64,000 nucleotides of DNA from Rapana venosa (GCA_028751875.1 CM054156.1:53679809-53743808); one strand, 5' to 3'; counted from the first letter of the stretch, positions 23,701 through 35,678 are shown. Notes: a model not told the origin generated them from the sequence alone. A program made the numbers and translations.

Positions 23701-25020
23701 GAAAAAAAGTATGCATTTCCATTCTTTTTGTAAATGTGAGTCGGGACCCTACAAGGGGAAAACACCAAAAACAGCGACTATAAGGCAGGGAAAAATGTTT
23801 TTGAGTTTCTAAAATTTCCAATGGACAAAAAGTAAAACATTGGCAAAGTATGAAATGGCTGGGTTTACAAGAGATCCCCTTAACAATGAGAAAGACAGCT
23901 CAAATTTTTTCGCATTACAAAAATCCGGGCACCGACTAGAAAACTTTATGGTGGAAATCTGGAAAAACAAAGAGAAAGACATGAACAAAATTCAAGACGT
24001 TTAAAACCAATTCACAACATAAGGCAAAACAATAAAGCTTGAGAGGGGACTGAAGAACAGGAAGAATGGAGAGCCATATCGTTATGTCTGCAGGACCAGA
24101 ACCACATTGAGAAGAAGAAAGAAACTGAATGAACTATTGGTTTTTCCTGGCATTTTTTTATTAAATATTAAAAGCTTTTTATGAAAAAAAAATTTATGCA
24201 AGTGAATTAAAGAATTGAAATTTTTTCAAATTAGGTATATTGCAATAGGTTCCAAGGTTCCCAGTATAGGTTCTTTTCTGTTAATAATTTGTAATGTTTA
24301 GCAACAAAAGAACTAAAGACTTGTCCTGTGAATATCTGAATAATATAATTTTATAAATATAATATAAATATATATTATTATTTGGATAAATGTCATATGA
24401 AGCTGCACAACAAGAGATGATAAACTTACAGAAAGTTTATCAAAAGGCTAGATAATTTACAATAAATATTATTGAAAAGGGCACTTTATCTACAGAAAAA
24501 AGCACTTTTTGTCTTAAAAAGGCAGGAAACCAGCATACAACTGCCACCTTTACCTATTGAAGGGACCTTCAGTTAAAAAAATGGTAAAAATTTTGGATTA
24601 ACTTCATCAAAATTAATTGGAATGTATATTCGATACATTTTAAACTAAGCAAGGAATGATTAACTTTTCTTAAAATGGTAAGAAAGCAGTTGGGGGAAAG
24701 ATATCTTTCAAAATTTTGTTAAGTTCACTTTGTATGTTCAAATGTCTTTATGGACAAGAAGTCTTTTCTGGCTTCCTAATTTTACTTAAAAATCAAAATA
24801 TAGATTGGTAAGCAATTGCACTTGGGTACCATTATGCAACCACATAGGGAACCTAAGGAAATTGGTTAACCTATGATGGCAACTTCATGTGACAATTGGT
24901 TGGGACAAGCACGAATACGAAAATCGTGTGAATTGTTCAGCAGAACGAATTTTCAAAAGGGGCTAATAAATTTAGTGTATAATGCCATTGGACTTTGTAC
25001 TAAGACCCTTTAAAAAATCA
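20780..25020 (+). mobile_element. Second Nimb-like LINE copy, badly decayed or poorly sequenced
   Basis: The start matches the first copy (ATGACTAAAACAAGGCG at 20905). Further along are scattered traces in the right order: KKYKDP-like near 23085, HQVKTTIARKNYSQIFDVKK (about 23485, RT), VKILD near 24590, and AIALGY near 24811, which corresponds to LAIGVP in copy 1. Frames change every few dozen bases and homopolymers are inflated, so details are unreliable. It lies directly downstream of the first copy's 3' CA array. Confidence 0.55.
20905..21147 (+). pseudogene. Nimb-like ORF1 N-terminus (copy 2)
   Basis: An open stretch beginning MTKTRRTRSIS encodes a basic, Asn/Lys-rich N-terminus as expected for a gag-like RNA-binding protein. 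The continuation is lost in A- and T-runs after about 21020. Confidence 0.5.
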
Positions 25021-26980
25021 ATGAAAAATATTTTTAGAAACACAAAAAAACTTTAATGTTCCTTAAACGGGGGGATGAAATAAAAAACCCGTTTTAAATA
25101 AGCCCACATTAATGAAAAAAAAAGAAAAACCAACTTCATGGTTGCAGAAGTCAGGTAAAAATTGAAAAAAAGTACTGAAGCCAAAATTGTTTGTGGATTG
25201 TTTTGTATATGAAAAGGGCTTTTTTGTCAACCCAGAATAAAATTGAGAAAATCAAACTTTTGGTAACATGCAATATTTACCAAGGGTTATTGGGGTTCTT
25301 TTCTTTTAAATATATTCTTGATTTTCCCACCTTTTTTAACTTGCCTGGTGTTATCCAAGTTATATTTATGCATATATTAATATAAAGAAGGTAAAATTAT
25401 TTTTAAACGTTACAAAGGGTAAAAACCCTCCATAAAGTTTAAGAGGTAATTTTTCATTTTTTGGGTGCCTTTCTCATTTGGAATTTTTTTTAAATTAATG
25501 GGCTGACAGAAACTGCAAAAGAAAGGGGGCCCAACAATAAAAATGAAAAATTTTGTTCCCTTACATACAAAATAATTTGAACCATATGGGTAATTTCAAA
25601 GACGGAAAATTTCATTAACGCTTTAAAATTGGTACCAACATCCTAAGATATTTACTCCTAAATGTTTCAGCCTTTTTAAACCTTGGAAAAGGGGAACCCT
25701 TTTTTAGTGTTAAAATCATTTCCTTAAACAAAAGTAAATTTAGAGCAATGTTGGGGATCATTTTCCAAAAGGGGTCATAAAAATTTGGGGAATTCCCTAT
25801 GAAAACCTTTTTTACCAAATTGTTTACTAATCAGTTCTGAAAATTTTTGGGAAATTTAAAAGTTTCCAGCAAAAGTTTTTAAAAAGGGAAAAAATTTTGG
25901 AAAAATGTTATTGTATTTATGATTATACTTTAAAAAATTTTAATTTTAATTTATGTTTTGTCCAAAAGATTTTATTCTTTCTAGGGTTGGGTGTTTTTTT
26001 TTGGTTTAAAAAAAAAAACAACAACTATGCAATTTCTTAACCTTTTTCTTTCCACTCTTCTTCTTTCCTTTTTAATTCAACACACCCTTTTTGCTTTTTA
26101 AAATTAAAAATTGAGAAATATAATCTTTAAAATTTCCCGTTAATTTTTTATTATTATTCTTTCTTTTCGTTAGTATACTAGAATTTTCCAGTTTTCCTTC
26201 TTCATCTCTTTTTTATCAGCATATTGTAATGATAAACCCCAAACTTTAATAAGTCTCACAGGGGAATTATTTGAATTAAATTGAAAAACTAAAAGAGTTT
26301 GTCCATTTTTTGGGGTTTATTGAATTTTTTCAAAACACAGACTCAAAGATGGGGCAAGACAATTGGAACGATAGACTAATTTCCCCTTACTTACAGTTGG
26401 ATACCTATTGACAACTTCTGGTAAGTTCGTCTTATCTTTCAATAGACATTAAAAATTGTGAATGTTATTTTTGTATATGGTCTAAAATGATTCGTTTTTT
26501 GTGACGGGTTATTCACTATATTTTAGAAAATTTTTAAATGTTCCTTCTTTGTTTGTTTGTGTTTGGTATATTTTCGGATTTGGGTATTTAAAATTTTTTA
26601 TTCATTTTTAACATTTTGGAAAGAGTTTAAATTAAAAGAGCCTTGCCCTTAGTGTATGATAGTATTGATTATTTATTAGATGTTTTCGTTGTTTGTTAGT
26701 TTATTTTTCCTGAAAGTAATTATTAACTTTTCTTGTTTTTTTTTGTTAATCCCCCCCCTTCTTTCTTACCCTTTCCCCTTTCCATTTCCTCTCTTTCTCC
26801 TCTTTCTTCATCATTTTTTTAATTAATGTATTGGATTTTTTCTAGTTATAAATTCCTTCTTTTTATTTTATTATTCTTTTTCCTGTGTTGTTCCTTTACT
26901 TTGTTTGAGATGAATAAAAAAAAATAACCACTAACCACTAAATTAAAACATACACAACTCAAAAAAGATTTCTCTTGTTC
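25020..26980. other. AT-rich region, nothing recognised
   Basis: Strongly AT-rich with many A and T runs. There are no splice-flanked exons, element termini or tRNA-like boxes that I can support. Small open frames here show no family motif. Confidence 0.5.
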
Positions 26981-27599
26981 TTTGTCTCCTTGTCTTCTCT
27001 CTCTCTCCCCTTCTCTCTCTCTTTCTACCCTTTTTTGTTGGTCTTTTAATTCCTGTTGTTTGGTTTTTGTTTTTTAAATTTTTTTGGGTTTGGTTTTTTT
27101 TTGGTGGAGGTAGGGTATTTTATTTTCTTTTGTAATTTGCTTTCTTGGTGGGGCTCGTACGTTTTGGGGTTTTATTGTTTTTTTTTCCAACACCTGTTTT
27201 TCTATTTATCTTTATGCTTGGTTTTATTTTTGTTTTCCTTTAAGTCCGATGATGAACTATAGATAATTGTTTTTTTCAATAGTTTTGGCCCCTCTGATAA
27301 TAAAGGCCATTTAAATATACTTATTTTTTTGTTAACAAATTGACCTTTGACATTGTATTTTACTTTTCCTTTTTTGTTTAGTTTTTCTCCTTTTTGTTCT
27401 CCGGTTCTGTTTGTTTTTTCTGTTCTCTTTTTATCCATCTTTTTTTTTGTTCCTTCTCTTTTAATTTGGTTTTATGTTATTTTTCTTTGGGTTTGTGGGT
27501 AGTGGGGGTATTTTTGGATTTTTTTTGTTTTTTTTCTTTTTTTACTGTTGAAAAAAGGGGGGTTATTTCCCCTTTGTGTTTAGTTGGGGACTGTATAAT

Positions 27600-27722
27600 T
27601 TGGGTTATTATTATTTAGATGTATCCCTAACGGCCCGGGACTGATGTAAAAAGCACATGTTTTTGCTTATCATTTATCTGGGAATTAAGAATTTTGTAAA
27701 AATTGTCATTGATTCATTGTCT
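27600..27722 (+). repeat. SINE family 2 hairpin tail
   Basis: Reads cgggactgatgtaaaaagca and catgtttttgcttatcattt, then gaattttgtaaaaattgtcattg, followed by a CT tract. It is the same tail and the same CT neighbour as at 62034 and 30260. Confidence 0.6.
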
Positions 27723-27745
27723 TTCCCTTCCCTTCTCTCTCTTCT

Positions 27746-27776
<31 letters not shown>

Positions 27777-27964
27777 TCTTCTCTCTCTCTGCCTCTTCCT
27801 CTCTCTCTCTCTCTCTCTCTGTTTGTTGTTTTTTGCTTAGTTTGGTTGTGTTTTTTCTTGGTTTTTGTTGGGTGTTCTTGTTGTTTGATGTTTGTTGTTT
27901 TTCTCTTTTTTTCTCTTTTTGTGTGGTTTTTTTTTCCCTTGTTTTGTTTGTTTTGGTGTTTTAA

Positions 27965-28065
27965 TATTGGGTATTATTTATAGTGTATCCCTAAGGGGGC
28001 TTGAAAAACTGATTGTGCTTGTTTTTGAATTAAAGAATGGTATTTTTTGTCATTGATTTTTCCCT
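27965..28065 (+). repeat. SINE family 2 hairpin tail (eroded)
   Basis: Reads gtatccctaagggggcttg, gattgtgcttgtttttgaat and taaagaatggtattttttg, then tcattg; a weaker copy of the unit at 27600. Confidence 0.45.
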
Positions 28066-30214
28066 TTTTCTCTAAAGTTTTTATTCCCTTACCCTCCCCA
28101 CGCCTTATTAAAACATCTCTGCTTTTTATTTCTCGTTTTTCGTTTGTCATTTTGTCATTGTTAAAATATGGAATTGTTTTGTTTGGGTCTCCTACTCCTC
28201 TTTTTCTTTGGATATTCACAAATGGCAAAGAAAAATTAAGGGGCTATATTAAACAAGTTGTTTTTTTGGGCAAATTGGTTTAGAAATATAAGCAATGCAA
28301 AACAAATTCCCAAGTCCTTTCAATTTTTCCCCTTTTTCAAAGTATTTTGAAAAATTTCCTACACTTGGAAAAAACCTTGGGAGGTTTTTTAACCCAAAAA
28401 AAGAATGTTGTCATTCTTGGGTTCTAAAGAGATTTGTAATTTCCCCTTGTAGCTATAATTTCAGTCTTCATAGATTCCTGACCTAAGGAATTTATCTGTC
28501 TTTTTCAAGAAAGAATGTGTTTTGCTTTTTTCAAAAATTTTGTTTAGATTTTTTCCATTTTTTTTCTTTTTGAATTCATTTTTGTAGCTTCACTTTCCTG
28601 ACTTTAAAAATTTCCCTTTATTGTTTTACCTTTCAAATTCTCTCTTTTTCCTCCCTTTACCTGTGTTCATAATTAAAGGGGCATTCATAGATTTTCCTTT
28701 CTGTGGGCTTGTTACTGCTCTTATCTCCAGTGAAGCCTATTTCAATTATTTATTTTCTTTGTAACTACATTGTTATTGCAATTTAAGGCCCGTTCATATT
28801 TTATTATTATAATTTACCCCCCCCCCTCTCGCTCTCTCTCTCTCTCTCTCTCATTTGTTTGTCTTCTTCTTTCTCGTTCTTTCTTTTTTTGGGTTTGTTG
28901 TTATTGGCTGTAGTTTTTTGTTTTTTCTGTTTGTTTAATTTGTTGGGTTTTATTTTGTTTCTTTGTTTGGTTTGCTTTTGTATTGTTTCTTTATTGGGGG
29001 GTTGGGGGGTAACATTGCTTTTTTTTTTTTTTTTTTTTCTCATTTTTTTTTGTTGTTTTTTTTTGTTTTTTTGTTTGTTGTTTTGGGTGGGGTTGGTTTT
29101 TTTTTGTTTTTTTTTAAAATTTTTTTATGGGGGGGAGGGGGGGGGGGTTTGGGGAGGGGTTGCGGGGTTGTTTTGTTTGTTTTTTTTTTTTTTCTGTTTA
29201 GTTTTTTTTTTTGTTTTTTTAATTGGGTTTTTGTCATTTTTTGGGCGGGGTTTGGGTTTTTATTATTAAATTTTTTTTTTTTGGGGGAAGGGTGGTGTTC
29301 TTTTTATTTTGTTTTCTTTTTTGTGGGGTTTTGGGTGTTTGTTTTTTTTTAAACTCTTCTTTTTATTTTTAAAAGTTTTTTTTCCCTTTTGCTCTGTGAG
29401 TATAATATATTTAGTATTTTGACACCACCACTAAAAAACACAAAACTATTAAATACTCAAAATTTTCCCCTCAATTACTTAAAGGTTTAGATTCTTTTTT
29501 GTTTTGGGTTCCCCCCTTTTTTATTGTGTAAATTATGGTTGATTTATTTATTATCAGGGACATTAATTTTTGAAAAAAGTATAATAATAAAAAGTTTTTG
29601 GGGTGATCTGTCTTTTTGGGAATAATATTTTTGGATTTACCCCTTGAAAACACACACACACCCCACCCCTGTTTTCCCCTACTTCTTCCTTCTCTTTGGG
29701 TTTATTCCCTTTTTTTGTTTTTGTTTATTTGGTTATCTTTTAAAGGTTATTTCATTATTTTTAATTTTGGATTTTATAATAATGAGTGTTTTTTTATCTT
29801 ATTTGTTATAGGTAACTTGTTACCAACAATGTTTCTTTTTTGTCTTTTTTTTTCTACAACTTTATGTTTGTTATATTTTGTTTGGGTTTTTTTTATTTTT
29901 CAATATTATTGCTTTTCTGTTTAAGGTTTATTCCCATTTTCTATTTGTGAACAAGTATATGTACCATGGGGACAATGGGGTAGATGTTTGATCTTTATGA
30001 CTTATTAAGTTTGGTTATTATTCTTTTGTTTTGTTTTTGTTGTTGTTTCTTTTTCTCTTTTTTTCTTCTTTTGTTGGTTTGGTTTTCTTTCTCTTTTGTT
30101 TGTTTGTTTGTTTTGGTTGTGGGTTTTTGGGGTGTGGGGGGTTTTTAGGTTTTTTGTTTTATATTTGCTTTGGGGGGGGGGGTTTGGGGGGGGGGGGGCC
30201 CTGTTTTGAAAGGG

Positions 30215-30402
30215 TTATTTCCCCATTTTTCACTGTGGACTGATAAGTGTTGGGTTATTATTAAGATGAATCCCTACGGGCGGTGATGGATGTTAAAAAG
30301 CACAGAGTGCTTATCATTATCCCGAAATAAAAGAATTTGCAATTGTCAAAAGAAGTTCTCTCTCTCCTCTCTCTCTTCTTCTCTCCTCTCTCTCTCTCTC
30401 TC
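30215..30402 (+). repeat. SINE family 2 hairpin tail followed by CT tract
   Basis: Contains aaaaagcacagagtgcttat (perfect stem AGCAC/GTGCT), cattatcccgaaataaaaga and then a CT tract. The upstream portion (ggttatttcccc...ttattattaagatgaatccc) matches 27550-27625. Confidence 0.65.
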
Positions 30403-30404
30403 TT

Positions 30405-30445
30405 GTGCAATATCACTTCTTGTGTGAATAGACTAAAATCAAAGA
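30405..30445 (+). repeat. Conserved block ATATCAC...GTGAATAGAC, third copy
   Basis: caatatcacttcttgtgtga followed by atagactaaaatcaaagaaa matches blocks at 9588-9625 and 20783-20822. Each follows a dinucleotide array. It is probably a terminus of a repeat family; which one is unclear. Confidence 0.5.
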
Positions 30446-30779
30446 AACAAACACTAGCTCACTCACTCACAGCACATAACACACTACACAATTCATTTTA
30501 AGTAAAGTTAAAAATTACACTTTTGATATAATTTTGTAGAAACACAACCTTTTGACTTAGTGGCACACCATACAAGGTGATATGATTCAAAGTAAACACA
30601 ATGACAGCCAACACTTGTCATGCTGGCCATAACAACATGTACTGTCTGTGTCTTTATGGCCTGGGAAGGGGCGGGACTCTATTGAGGACAAAGATACCAG
30701 GTGCTTCTTGGACATTTCTATTCACATTGGCTTGGATAATCAGAAAGGGATATAGTGGATTCACCAACCCGAGGTTAGC
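30446..30779. other. Unique-looking spacer
   Basis: Mixed-complexity sequence between the SINE tail block and the minisatellite. Short open frames are present but no supported exon or element. Confidence 0.4.
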
Positions 30780-31200
30780 ACACACAGAGGATAACAACAC
30801 TTGAAAACACACACAGAACATGGACCAGACACAAAGGAAGATAACACTCACACATTGATAACCACACGGGGACACATGGACCGAACAACAGGGATACACT
30901 CACACATGATTACACCACTTGATAAAACAACAGACAAATGGACACAGAACACACAGAAGAAAACACTCAAATGATAACACACACAGACAAATGGACACAG
31001 ACACCCACAGAGGATACACCACACATGATAACACACAATATAACACACATAGACACGGACACAGCACCACAGGATAACACACACACAATAACACACACAG
31101 CACACATAAGAAAACTCACACAAGGTTAACCAACATTCTACACATACACTAATATGTCGACACACACACACACACACACACACCACACACGCGCAGGATA
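30780..31200. repeat. CACACA/GGATAAC minisatellite upstream of D2b
   Basis: Imperfect units such as cacacagaggataacaacac and acacatgataacacac, interspersed with ggacac. It is the same type as 8925-9490 and 4335-4572. Confidence 0.8.
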
Positions 31201-32740
31201 AAAACACACACTATTATTATAGAGGAACAAAATACAAGCATAGTCAGAACAAATAAAACATGAGGAATGACAGTGCACTACTGGCATCCATGCACTCTGC
31301 AAAGATGCAAGCCTAAATTAAATTTCTGACAGAAAATGAGCAAGACTGAATATGTTCAAGAATACGGTAAGCCTATATATAACACAATACAATATAATAC
31401 AATACATGCAACGCAATTCAATGGAATGCAATATAATGCAATACAATACAATACTAGACAAAACAATGAATTACAATGCATTACAAAACAATACAACACA
31501 ATACAACTCAGAAAAACACACCCACACTAGACCACAACATGTCCCCACACCAAATCCACACCCCATCATACCACACACCACACCACACCATACCCCACCA
31601 CACCACACTACACCACACTATACCACACCACACCATAGAAACACTAAAAACCACACCATAGCACACAAACACCCATCATATATATCCCATACCCTTTTCA
31701 TCCCATACAACACAACAGACCATAATACACTACACAAGTCAAGTCAAGTCAAGTCACATTTTTATTTCCAGATGGTACATTGAATAAGCAATGCCTTTGC
31801 TTTTTTTCATCAAAACATGTTACTATTATCATCTCTGCAAAGTTGGAATGAAGGCCCGCCTGCCTTACATGCAGGATCATCTGCTAGACATCTTGTGCAG
31901 AACTTTATCACAAGTTAGGTCAGCTGGATAGTGATGTCAGGGTCTACCCAACTTACAGATTTCATGCTGTATAATGGTCTACACAACCACAGTTCTCAAA
32001 TCAGAAATGTCCACTGGGATGCTACAATAAACTAAAAGCACAGGTAATAAGACAGTGTAATACCGCCCTCTCACCCCCATCCCCATGCAGTGAAAAGAAA
32101 TCATCCCTCCCCCCACACCTCCTACAGACACTTTGTTGTCACTCAAGGTGATAAGGTGACACAATCATCTACATTTCTGTTTGAACATTTTTGTTCACCC
32201 TGTTCAAGTACTGATCAAAATATCTATATGAAGTCAGAGCAGAACTCTTCACATTAAATTTAGGTTGTAATAAGCTCCAAGGGTTTTTCGAAAAGGATCT
32301 AAGCTTCATTGTTATTCATTCGTTTTTTTGCAATTTCAAAAATACATTAAAAATAAACAAGCCCATTAAAGAAATCATGACTGAGTTTCAAAAGTCATTC
32401 TCTTGGTTTGTCATTAAAATGAACATCAGTGTCAAAAACTAGGGCTTAAGAATTCGTGTGTTATTAAGTTTGGTGATCTATAATTGATATATTATTGATA
32501 ACATTTATTTTTTTTATACCTTGAAATATTTAAAAGCAAGCAAGCATAAAAAGCAACAAATAAACATAGAAACAAAAAAAGCTTTGGTCAACTTTAACGT
32601 TCCATACCATGTCAAAATATGAGTTACTTTAGGGACAACTCAACCAGAAAAGCTAAGTGTGTATTTTGGCCTGAGAAGGGAAAGACTATCATGCTAATGA
32701 CCTTTACACCCGAACTGACCAAGGGCTTTAAGGCTAAGTT

Positions 32741-32748
32741 TATAAAAA
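32741..32748 (+). promoter_or_regulatory. TATA-like box upstream of candidate exon 1
   Basis: TATAAAAA followed by GG lies 61 bases upstream of the ATG at 32802, a plausible distance for a short 5' leader. The duplicate reads gataaatagg at 7467-7476, so the box is not conserved there. One of the two may carry sequence error. Confidence 0.25.
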
Positions 32749-32801
32749 GGCCTGGGCCCATATGGGGTTCACAGAACAGCAGGAGACTCATATTTCACAA
32801 C

Positions 32802-32824
32802 ATGGCTACAAGGAAAGAAAAGAG
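32802..32824 (+). CDS. Candidate first coding exon of the F-box-like gene
   Basis: A short exon opens with ATG in a strong start context (caacATGG) and runs seven codons plus two bases (MATRKEK, then AG) before a GT (gtagag). Its phase, two bases carried over, is what the exon at 35679 needs: AG plus C gives serine. The duplicate copy at 7532 has a better donor (gtgagt) and the same phase, which supports a real exon and suggests the weaker donor here is sequence error. Intron 1 (32825-35678) contains a solo-LTR-like insertion. The evidence is start context, donor and phase only; no homology was available. A chance ATG is the alternative. Confidence 0.42.
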
Positions 32825-33145
32825 GTAGAGTTGAAAAGGTGATTTTTTAATCATCATGGACAGGGTTTAGCTTTGCACAGTTGTGGGTTTGGGAGTACAT
32901 GATATCTTACCACGTGATTTTCTTTTAGTTACACATGGGACAACAAAGGTTTTATGTAGTAGCCATGTTTTGATTTGTCCTTGTACCTTTAAGCCTAGCA
33001 AAATGTCTTTGTTTAGATAATACGTAAGCCTAAGAAAAAGAATAGGTCTCACCACTAATTTTTTTAATATTTCATTTAAAAGTCACTGGCATTGTGTTCT
33101 AGCTGTTCATGTGACACTACACCTCAAGATGCTGGGTCATACATG

Positions 33146-33284
33146 TGTGACCACTCGAGGGGCAAGGATAGAAGCAGGGTAGGGAAAGAGTGGAACACAG
33201 CAACCAGGCAAAAGAATACTCAGTGGAAGACAGCAGCTTTGGTTGTCACCTCTTTATTCAGCCATCTACTGCTGTGTGGGTGAT

Positions 33285-33324
<40 letters not shown>

Positions 33325-34794
33325 CTGCCTTCCTTGGCCTGTAGCCTAGCCTGTTCTCTCCTCTCTCTCTCTAGCCTCGTTTGTTCGTTCTGTCGTGTTT
33401 TAAGTCTTGCCACACATAGTGTACATGAAGACTAGCTAAAATAGGGGAGTTAAAAGGAATAAAAGAAAACTGGAAGTAAAAGGAGGACTTACGTCCCTTT
33501 AAGCATGCCATACGGCTTAAACTCTCTAGCCTCCCAACCACCCCTCTATATATCCCTGCTAGCGAACTGCAAAGACAGGCCACCACACTGCAAGTGTTTC
33601 GGCTGATTTGGCCCAAGGTGAAGGAGATTTTGTGTTTTCTCATGCAGCTTCAGTGGTGGTTATCTTGCTGTCCGCATAACGAAACTAGACATATTATATA
33701 TCAAAATAAACTAGAAAGTATAAGCATTAAGATTCATTGTTGCATTTTGCACAAAAATCATTCGGCTGCAAACTATTAGCCATTAAAGCCTCCGACTAGA
33801 TACACTTTTAACAGCTGCACACTATAACTTTCGGAAATAAAACATTAAAACTTCAACAAAACTAAATACTTTATGACTAGAAAAAAGGATATGCCCACAA
33901 ATTTTATTACATATACATATTATAAACCACAGATGTCCATGAGAGGGGGAATTCATAATTAACCAGTCGTGTGAAAACACAGTTTCCCGGTCCCGCTGGG
34001 ACCAAGCAAGCTTCTTAAAGCTGTTTGTCAGATCTAAAATATGGTGATTTCTAAAAATTACAAAATTATTCATACTAACCCTCTTCCAATCTTATATTTA
34101 TTCATAACACAACCCAAAACATACCATACATTTATATTTTTATGTCTGCATTTGGTAGAACTTAGTTCGACAATTCAAACTTGTTTACAACAAGGAATGG
34201 AGGTTAGCTAACTTTTAGGACTGGCGCATTGTGTACAACTTACGCCTTACAATCTACTACTACTTAATATGAGCTGTTTTATTGATCTAAATAGAGTTTA
34301 TTACACATTTTCTTCAATCACACAATTATGATTTATTAAAGATTCCTTAAATAAAAATTAGAACTGCTTTTCTAGCAGTTAATATTTGAACACATACAGT
34401 ACCTATACCAATAGACGAAAAATATTGATTTACAACAAAATAGAGAACTCTCATTGTGGTTGAAATAAATCGAGTCAAGATCAATACTTTAACAATCATA
34501 TCCATAAATACGAGCAAACAATATGACTTAATAAAGTTATTATTATTGATTTTCTTTGCTAGATCAGACCAATGCTCACATTTAAGGGAGATAACTCGGG
34601 CCGTATTATTGAATGACTAAAAGAATTATTTAGACAACATTCAGAATATTGGAAAATAAACTTATTTAGATAATATACTGAATATAAAAATATAAATTTA
34701 AATATATACTTAGCATAATAATGACAGTTTACATAGAGAGTTGAGAAAACTGAATATATATTGACCACAAGGCTAGTATCCGTTTCCGGCTACA
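33146..34794. mobile_element. Solo-LTR-like insertion, 1649 bp, TG...CA ends, 4-bp target duplication
   Basis: It begins TGTGACC and ends GGCTACA, a short imperfect inverted repeat with the TG...CA ends of long terminal repeats. It is flanked by catg at 33142-33145 and 34795-34798. The unoccupied D2a site reads tcatacatgttcatac (7890-7905), which fixes both boundaries up to shared bases. No gag or pol is inside. A CT tract (33290-33321), AATAAA (near 33460) and tatatatccc (33546) are present; orientation is not settled. It lies in intron 1 of the F-box-like gene. A non-autonomous DNA element with a 5- or 6-bp duplication (acatg or acatgt) is the alternative. Confidence 0.72.
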
Positions 34795-35226
34795 CATGTT
34801 CATACATTAAACACAAAAAAAGAGAATTAAATAGTTCAGCACGTTCAAGGGAAACTACTCATGCTGTTAGGTAAATTAGACTCTTTTTCAGAGAAGTTAC
34901 TTCCCTTTAATTATCACTCACTTTGTGTGTTCATGTTTTTTTCCCTTTTTTTTCTGTGTTCAAATCGTAGTACTTTCTTTGATTAATCAGAAGACATACC
35001 CTCTGGATATTCTGCAACTAAAAATAGATACAATAGTAATACCACTTTCGAAAATCATTGCCACAGTAACAGGTAAGAGTTGTCCCTGCCAGTAAATTTG
35101 CAGACTATGAATGACATTCAGAATGCAGTGTAGTCTTAAGTTATCAACATTTAAAGTTACATGCATCTTTAATAGACGACATACCACACCTCTAATAATC
35201 GCCAGTGTTCTGTTTCTTGCACCACA

Positions 35227-35252
35227 TGAATGAATGAATGAATGAATGAATG
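35227..35252. repeat. (GAAT)n microsatellite
   Basis: Six tandem gaat/tgaa units. Confidence 0.9.
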
Positions 35253-35469
35253 GAGGTTTTTGCAACTATCTGTGGCAATTTACCATACATACTAAATGAA
35301 GCAGTTTTCTTTGTTAATGGCTATGTCAGTCTGCCTCAAGAAGGTATTTGACACAGCCACTTGTTTTTTGTTTGTTTGTTTGGGCTTTAGGGTGGGGTTT
35401 TTTTTGGGTGTGTGACTTTGAATTTTTCAGTATCAGGGAAAAAATTCTCTAGAAAAAACCCAAAACATA

Positions 35470-35484
35470 CCACTACTACTGCTG

Positions 35485-35520
<36 letters not shown>

Positions 35521-35547
35521 ATAATAATAATAATGATGATGATGAGA
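35470..35547. repeat. Trinucleotide block (CTA)n (ATA)n (ATG)n
   Basis: Three adjacent trinucleotide runs, 130 bases upstream of the F-box-like exon. It lies in intron 1. Confidence 0.9.
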
Positions 35548-35678
35548 AAAGCAGTGGCAGTAGTAGAAATAGTAGTGTTCTTGTTGCTGTACTTATGACA
35601 GTTAATGTTTCCATTACTTTTTGTTGGATGTTGCAAACCCACTGTCAGTGGATGATAATCGTGTGGTGTGTCTTACAG

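Larger units (their letters stand above)
26980..30350. repeat. G/T-rich low-complexity block with CT tracts and SINE tails
   Basis: Long stretches are almost only G and T on this strand (for example 28860-29390 and 30020-30190), with runs such as G9 and T20. CT-rich tracts occur at 27728-27822, 28826-28853 and 30357-30402. Apparent proteins are Phe/Leu/Val/Gly strings on + or Lys/Asn/Pro strings on -. I treat none as coding. Confidence 0.8.
31220..34960. repeat. Direct repeat D2, copy b (carries solo-LTR-like insertion)
   Basis: This is the partner of 5083-8050. It leads into the F-box-like gene: exon 1 at 32802, then intron 1. It contains an insertion at 33146-34794 not present in copy a and lacks the SINE of copy a (empty site aaatccacaccccatcat near 31553). 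Parts of 32280-32950 look homopolymer-smeared relative to copy a. Confidence 0.85.

Noticed and set aside
27056..29924. Phe/Leu/Val-rich membrane-like proteins and Lys-rich minus-strand proteins
   Set aside because: The composition follows the G/T-rich low-complexity DNA; all frames look alike, so hydrophobicity is not evidence of a membrane protein.
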